A model generated the notes under the pieces. That model worked only from the letters and a program-made list of their open reading frames with translations, was not told where the DNA came from and made no database searches. 64,000 nucleotides of DNA. Source: Dromaius novaehollandiae. Taxonomy: Eukaryota; Chordata; Aves; Casuariiformes; Dromaiidae. The stretch covers positions 33,917,981-33,981,980 of the forward strand of contig NC_088098.1 of the NCBI RefSeq assembly GCF_036370855.1, read 5' to 3'. A program made the translations under genes and the position numbers. Each line of letters begins with the position of its first letter. Position 1 is the first letter of the stretch. Below, piece by piece: positions 62,801 to 64,000 of the stretch.

Positions 62801-63857
62801 ATCCTTTTTTCAACCGTTAATGAAAGTACTTCACTCAGATGAGTGAGGCTATTTGTGCATGTTTTATAAAAGAATGAGAGAAAGAAAGAAATATTGATTT
62901 CTCACTGTGCCGTGTAATCTATTTGGCCTACCCACAAGCACCATATCCATAACCCAAGTATTTCTACAACAATGCTTTGATTTTGAAAGGTGACTTCTAT
63001 ATTGAAAAGATAGTTTAGCAGCAAGCTTTACGACTTAAAGAAAATGGCAAGAGTTCTGTAAAAACACATACAATTTTAAACAGTGTTGCATATTTATGTT
63101 TTACTTCAGTAAGCAAATGAATCCCTTTATTGAAGATGTTCTGAACAGAATACAAGACCTACTGGAACTTTCTCCTCCTGTGAGTACTTGAAGCAGTTTT
63201 TTTGTAATAAATAAGGCTTGCACTTATTCATCAGTGTGCCGAAGTACTTACTGACTTGTCAGTTTAGTACACTAACATATTTAAACACAATTGTCTTGCT
63301 TTTTTCGTGTGAGATCACTTGCATGCATCCGTTTGTACCTAATTTTAATCACATTGCTTACTTGAGTTTCTGGAAGTGTAGGCTAGAGATGGGTGTATAG
63401 AAGATTATCCTTATGAACTGTATCGAAATAGTTGTTCTTATGTTTTATGAGTTTTTGACATTTCTAGTCAAGTAGGAAAAGTTCAAAACTGTTGTAACTG
63501 TTCTGCAGACATTGCTTATGCAATGATAAAAGAAAAAGTAGTATCTTTAAATTGTTATCAGAAGACAGCTTCCATAAGAATGCATTTAGCAATTTATGCC
63601 TATTATCTTCCATTCTAGGAAAATGGTTACCAGGCTCTCTTAAGCAGTGATGATCAACTGTTCATTTATGAAACGGCTGGAGTATTAATAGTTAATAGTG
63701 AATATTCCGCAGAAAGAAAACAGGTTCTAATGAGGAATTTGTTGACTCCACTGATGGAGAAGTTTAAAGTATTGTTAGAAAAACTGATGATGGCACAAGA
63801 TGAGGACAGACAGATGGCACTGGCAGACTGCCTGAATCATGCTGTTGGGTTTGCTAG
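47774..63857 (+). CDS. XPOT: Exportin-T (tRNA exportin), 5' 16 coding exons; runs off the window
   Basis: XPOT carries mature tRNA out of the nucleus together with RanGTP. Coding exons here: 47774-47833, 49614-49696, 50914-50970, 52566-52635, 54373-54591, 55200-55384, 55743-55911, 57279-57515, 57827-57865, 59573-59635, 60657-60781, 61634-61778, 61911-62030, 62203-62297, 63110-63179 and 63619-63857. They join in frame through 1976 nt (658 full codons) with no stop; human XPOT is 962 residues, so about 300 are missing to the right. The product starts MDEQALLGLNPNADADFRQR. It shows the importin-beta-like N-terminal region (about 1-120) followed by helical HEAT-type repeats without signal peptide or membrane segment. 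The start has A at -3 and G at +4. All introns are GT-AG except the one after 54591, which is GC-AG. XPOT diverges from RPL18A, with starts about 1.9 kb apart. Identity is certain at family level: the protein matches human XPOT nearly word for word. Confidence 0.97.
49205..49338 (+). mobile_element. CR1 LINE, truncated 3' tail
   Basis: In XPOT intron 2. The order CTTGGAGATATTCAAAACCC, CTCTAGCTGACCCTGC, GTTGGACTAGA, CTCCAGA, CCAACT, GATTCTATGA is the hallmark of avian CR1 3' ends, oriented plus. It is 5'-truncated with scattered substitutions, so it is old and inert. Confidence 0.85.
49614..49696 (+). CDS. XPOT: XPOT exon 3 (residues 21-48)
   Basis: The acceptor GCTTGCAG; peptide ALAYFEQLKVSQDAWQVCAE onward. 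It ends AG of a split Ser codon before GTAATG. Confidence 0.94.
49995..50010 (+). repeat. Poly(G) tract, G11 + A + G4
   Basis: A G-rich homopolymer in XPOT intron 3, G-quadruplex prone. Confidence 0.75.
50201..50243 (-). mobile_element. CR1 LINE 3'-end fragment, reverse orientation
   Basis: In XPOT intron 3. ATCATAGAATC followed by CAGTTTGGAAGGGACCTC is the reverse complement of a CR1 terminus. Only about 40 bp are recognisable. Confidence 0.7.
50591..50610 (+). repeat. Poly(T) run, 20 bp
   Basis: An uninterrupted T run in XPOT intron 3 without an attached repeat body. Confidence 0.85.
50914..50970 (+). CDS. XPOT: XPOT exon 4 (residues 48-67)
   Basis: The acceptor CTTTTCTAG; DDHIKFFCFQVLEHQIKF, then a split Lys codon before GTGAGT. 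Too short for an ORF scan. Confidence 0.94.
52566..52635 (+). CDS. XPOT: XPOT exon 5 (residues 67-90)
   Basis: The acceptor TTATTTCAG; YSELTEVQQQLIRETLITWL then QAQ before GTAAGT. Phase 0 at its end. Confidence 0.94.
53497..53508 (+). repeat. Poly(G) run, 12 bp
   Basis: A G12 homopolymer in otherwise AT-rich XPOT intron 5. Confidence 0.8.
54373..54591 (+). CDS. XPOT: XPOT exon 6 (residues 91-163), GC donor
   Basis: The acceptor TTCTACCAG; MLNPQPEKTFIRNKAAQVFA to VVHTSE. The donor is GAG|GCAAGT. Only this GC donor keeps the frame into exon 7 and gives the conserved HTSEEARRNT. Confidence 0.93.
55200..55384 (+). CDS. XPOT: XPOT exon 7 (residues 164-225)
   Basis: The acceptor TATTGATAG; EARRNTLLKDTMREQC with an initial Glu, ending IANE and AG of a split Arg codon before GTAGGA. 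Confidence 0.95.
55743..55911 (+). CDS. XPOT: XPOT exon 8 (residues 225-281)
   Basis: The acceptor TTCCCCAG; FINMLLGHMSVEVLREEACD to GLFSIDQ before GTTTGT. The frame stays open past the donor for a few codons, which are not coding. Confidence 0.95.
56780..56830. repeat. Clustered AGTACT palindromes in XPOT intron 8
   Basis: A 22-bp perfect palindrome at 56780-56801 is centred on ACTTAAGT. Two more AAGTACTT units follow at about 56812 and 56822, making four AGTACT hexamers within about 45 bp. Function unknown; it can form hairpins. Confidence 0.75.
57279..57515 (+). CDS. XPOT: XPOT exon 9 (residues 282-360)
   Basis: The acceptor TGTTGCAG; EDDVDFLARFSKLINGMGQA to DYLHILKQ before GTAAAT. 79 codons, phase 0 at both ends. 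Confidence 0.95.
57827..57865 (+). CDS. XPOT: XPOT exon 10, 13-codon micro-exon (residues 361-373)
   Basis: The acceptor TTTATAG; LSVLSDQQKANVE before GTAAGA. Its 39 nt keep the frame, so skipping would be in frame. Confidence 0.94.
59573..59635 (+). CDS. XPOT: XPOT exon 11 (residues 374-394)
   Basis: The acceptor TTACTCTAG; AIMLAVMKKLTYDEEYNFEN then Glu before GTATTC. 63 nt, phase 0. Confidence 0.94.
60657..60781 (+). CDS. XPOT: XPOT exon 12 (residues 395-436)
   Basis: The acceptor GTCGTGTAG has a weak pyrimidine tract; GEDEAMFVEYRKQLKLLLDR to VFNTTL. It ends CA of a split Gln before GTAAGT. Confidence 0.94.
61634..61778 (+). CDS. XPOT: XPOT exon 13 (residues 436-484)
   Basis: The acceptor CTTGTCTAG; NWQTTRFMEVEVAIRLLYML to LQDMMRT before GTAAGT. 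Confidence 0.95.
61911..62030 (+). CDS. XPOT: XPOT exon 14 (residues 485-524)
   Basis: The acceptor ACCTGTAG; LVTSGVSAYQHTSVTLEFFE to HIPTVL before GTAAGT. The intron before it is only 132 bp. Confidence 0.95.
62203..62297 (+). CDS. XPOT: XPOT exon 15 (residues 525-556)
   Basis: The acceptor TTGATTGCAG; MAFLDHRGLRHTSPKVRSRI to FVKSL, then AA of a split Asn before GTAAGT. Confidence 0.95.
63110..63179 (+). CDS. XPOT: XPOT exon 16 (residues 556-579)
   Basis: The acceptor TTACTTCAG; KQMNPFIEDVLNRIQDLLEL then SPP before GTGAGT. Confidence 0.94.
63619..63857 (+). CDS. XPOT: XPOT exon 17 (residues 580-659), last in window
   Basis: The acceptor CATTCTAG; ENGYQALLSSDDQLFIYETA to NHAVGFA, then AG of a split codon before GTAGGT. 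Further exons lie beyond 64000. Confidence 0.95.
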
Positions 63858-64000
63858 GTAGGTACAGCATTGACTGTTTCTGGTTTGAGTAAAAGGAAAA
63901 TGTAAAGAATTTCTAGCAAGGAGGGGTTGAGTTTCTACCTGTTCTTTATTGACCTAGAAAAATTTTAGTGGTTGTGGAATTTTTCGTAGTAGCCCAGAAA

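Overview
This window looks like vertebrate nuclear DNA, most likely from a bird. It has multi-exon genes with GT-AG introns and compact introns. It also has CpG-island promoters with long G runs, and 3' tails of CR1 LINEs, the typical sauropsid repeat. No prokaryotic, plasmid or viral organisation is seen, and I found no recognisable endogenous retrovirus, tRNA, rRNA or CRISPR array. The species cannot be fixed from the sequence alone.

Four protein-coding genes can be read with splice-site precision. (1) Positions 1-~4045, plus strand: the last coding exon and a long 3' UTR of a slit-robo Rho GTPase-activating protein, best fit SRGAP1. (2) Positions 27159-36038, minus strand: a complete three-exon KICS2 (C12orf66), a subunit of the lysosomal KICSTOR complex; its three exons join in frame to 446 codons. 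(3) Positions 38852-42428, minus strand: a complete five-exon RPL18A (eL20) of 176 residues with a 5'TOP leader. (4) Positions ~44300-63857, plus strand: the untranslated first exon and the first 16 coding exons of XPOT, the tRNA exportin. They encode about 659 of an expected ~960 residues, and the gene runs off the right edge.

The order SRGAP1-KICS2-XPOT matches human 12q14. Two things differ from the human layout as I know it. An intron-bearing, apparently functional RPL18A (19p13 in human) sits between KICS2 and XPOT, and I see no exon of C12orf56, which lies there in human. Between the convergent SRGAP1 and KICS2 genes are about 23 kb without a recognised gene. That stretch holds an orphan CpG island near 16.6-17.0 kb carrying two RFX-type X-box palindromes, and a CTCF-like site near 18.8 kb.

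Three of the four genes serve translation or its nutrient control: KICSTOR (mTORC1 amino-acid sensing), eL20 (60S subunit, TOP mRNA controlled by mTORC1) and exportin-T (tRNA supply). The most striking regulatory signal is a cluster of four CACGTG E-boxes within 173 bp upstream of KICS2. One is an exact CLEAR-type decamer inside a 16-bp palindrome, which suggests TFEB/TFE3 or USF control of a lysosomal mTORC1 regulator. Other noteworthy points are a GC-AG intron in XPOT, a ZNF143-type site in its promoter with possible upstream ORFs, a snoRNA-like hairpin in an RPL18A intron, and several small repeats. I found nothing that amounts to a new multi-gene system; the interest here is regulatory and syntenic.
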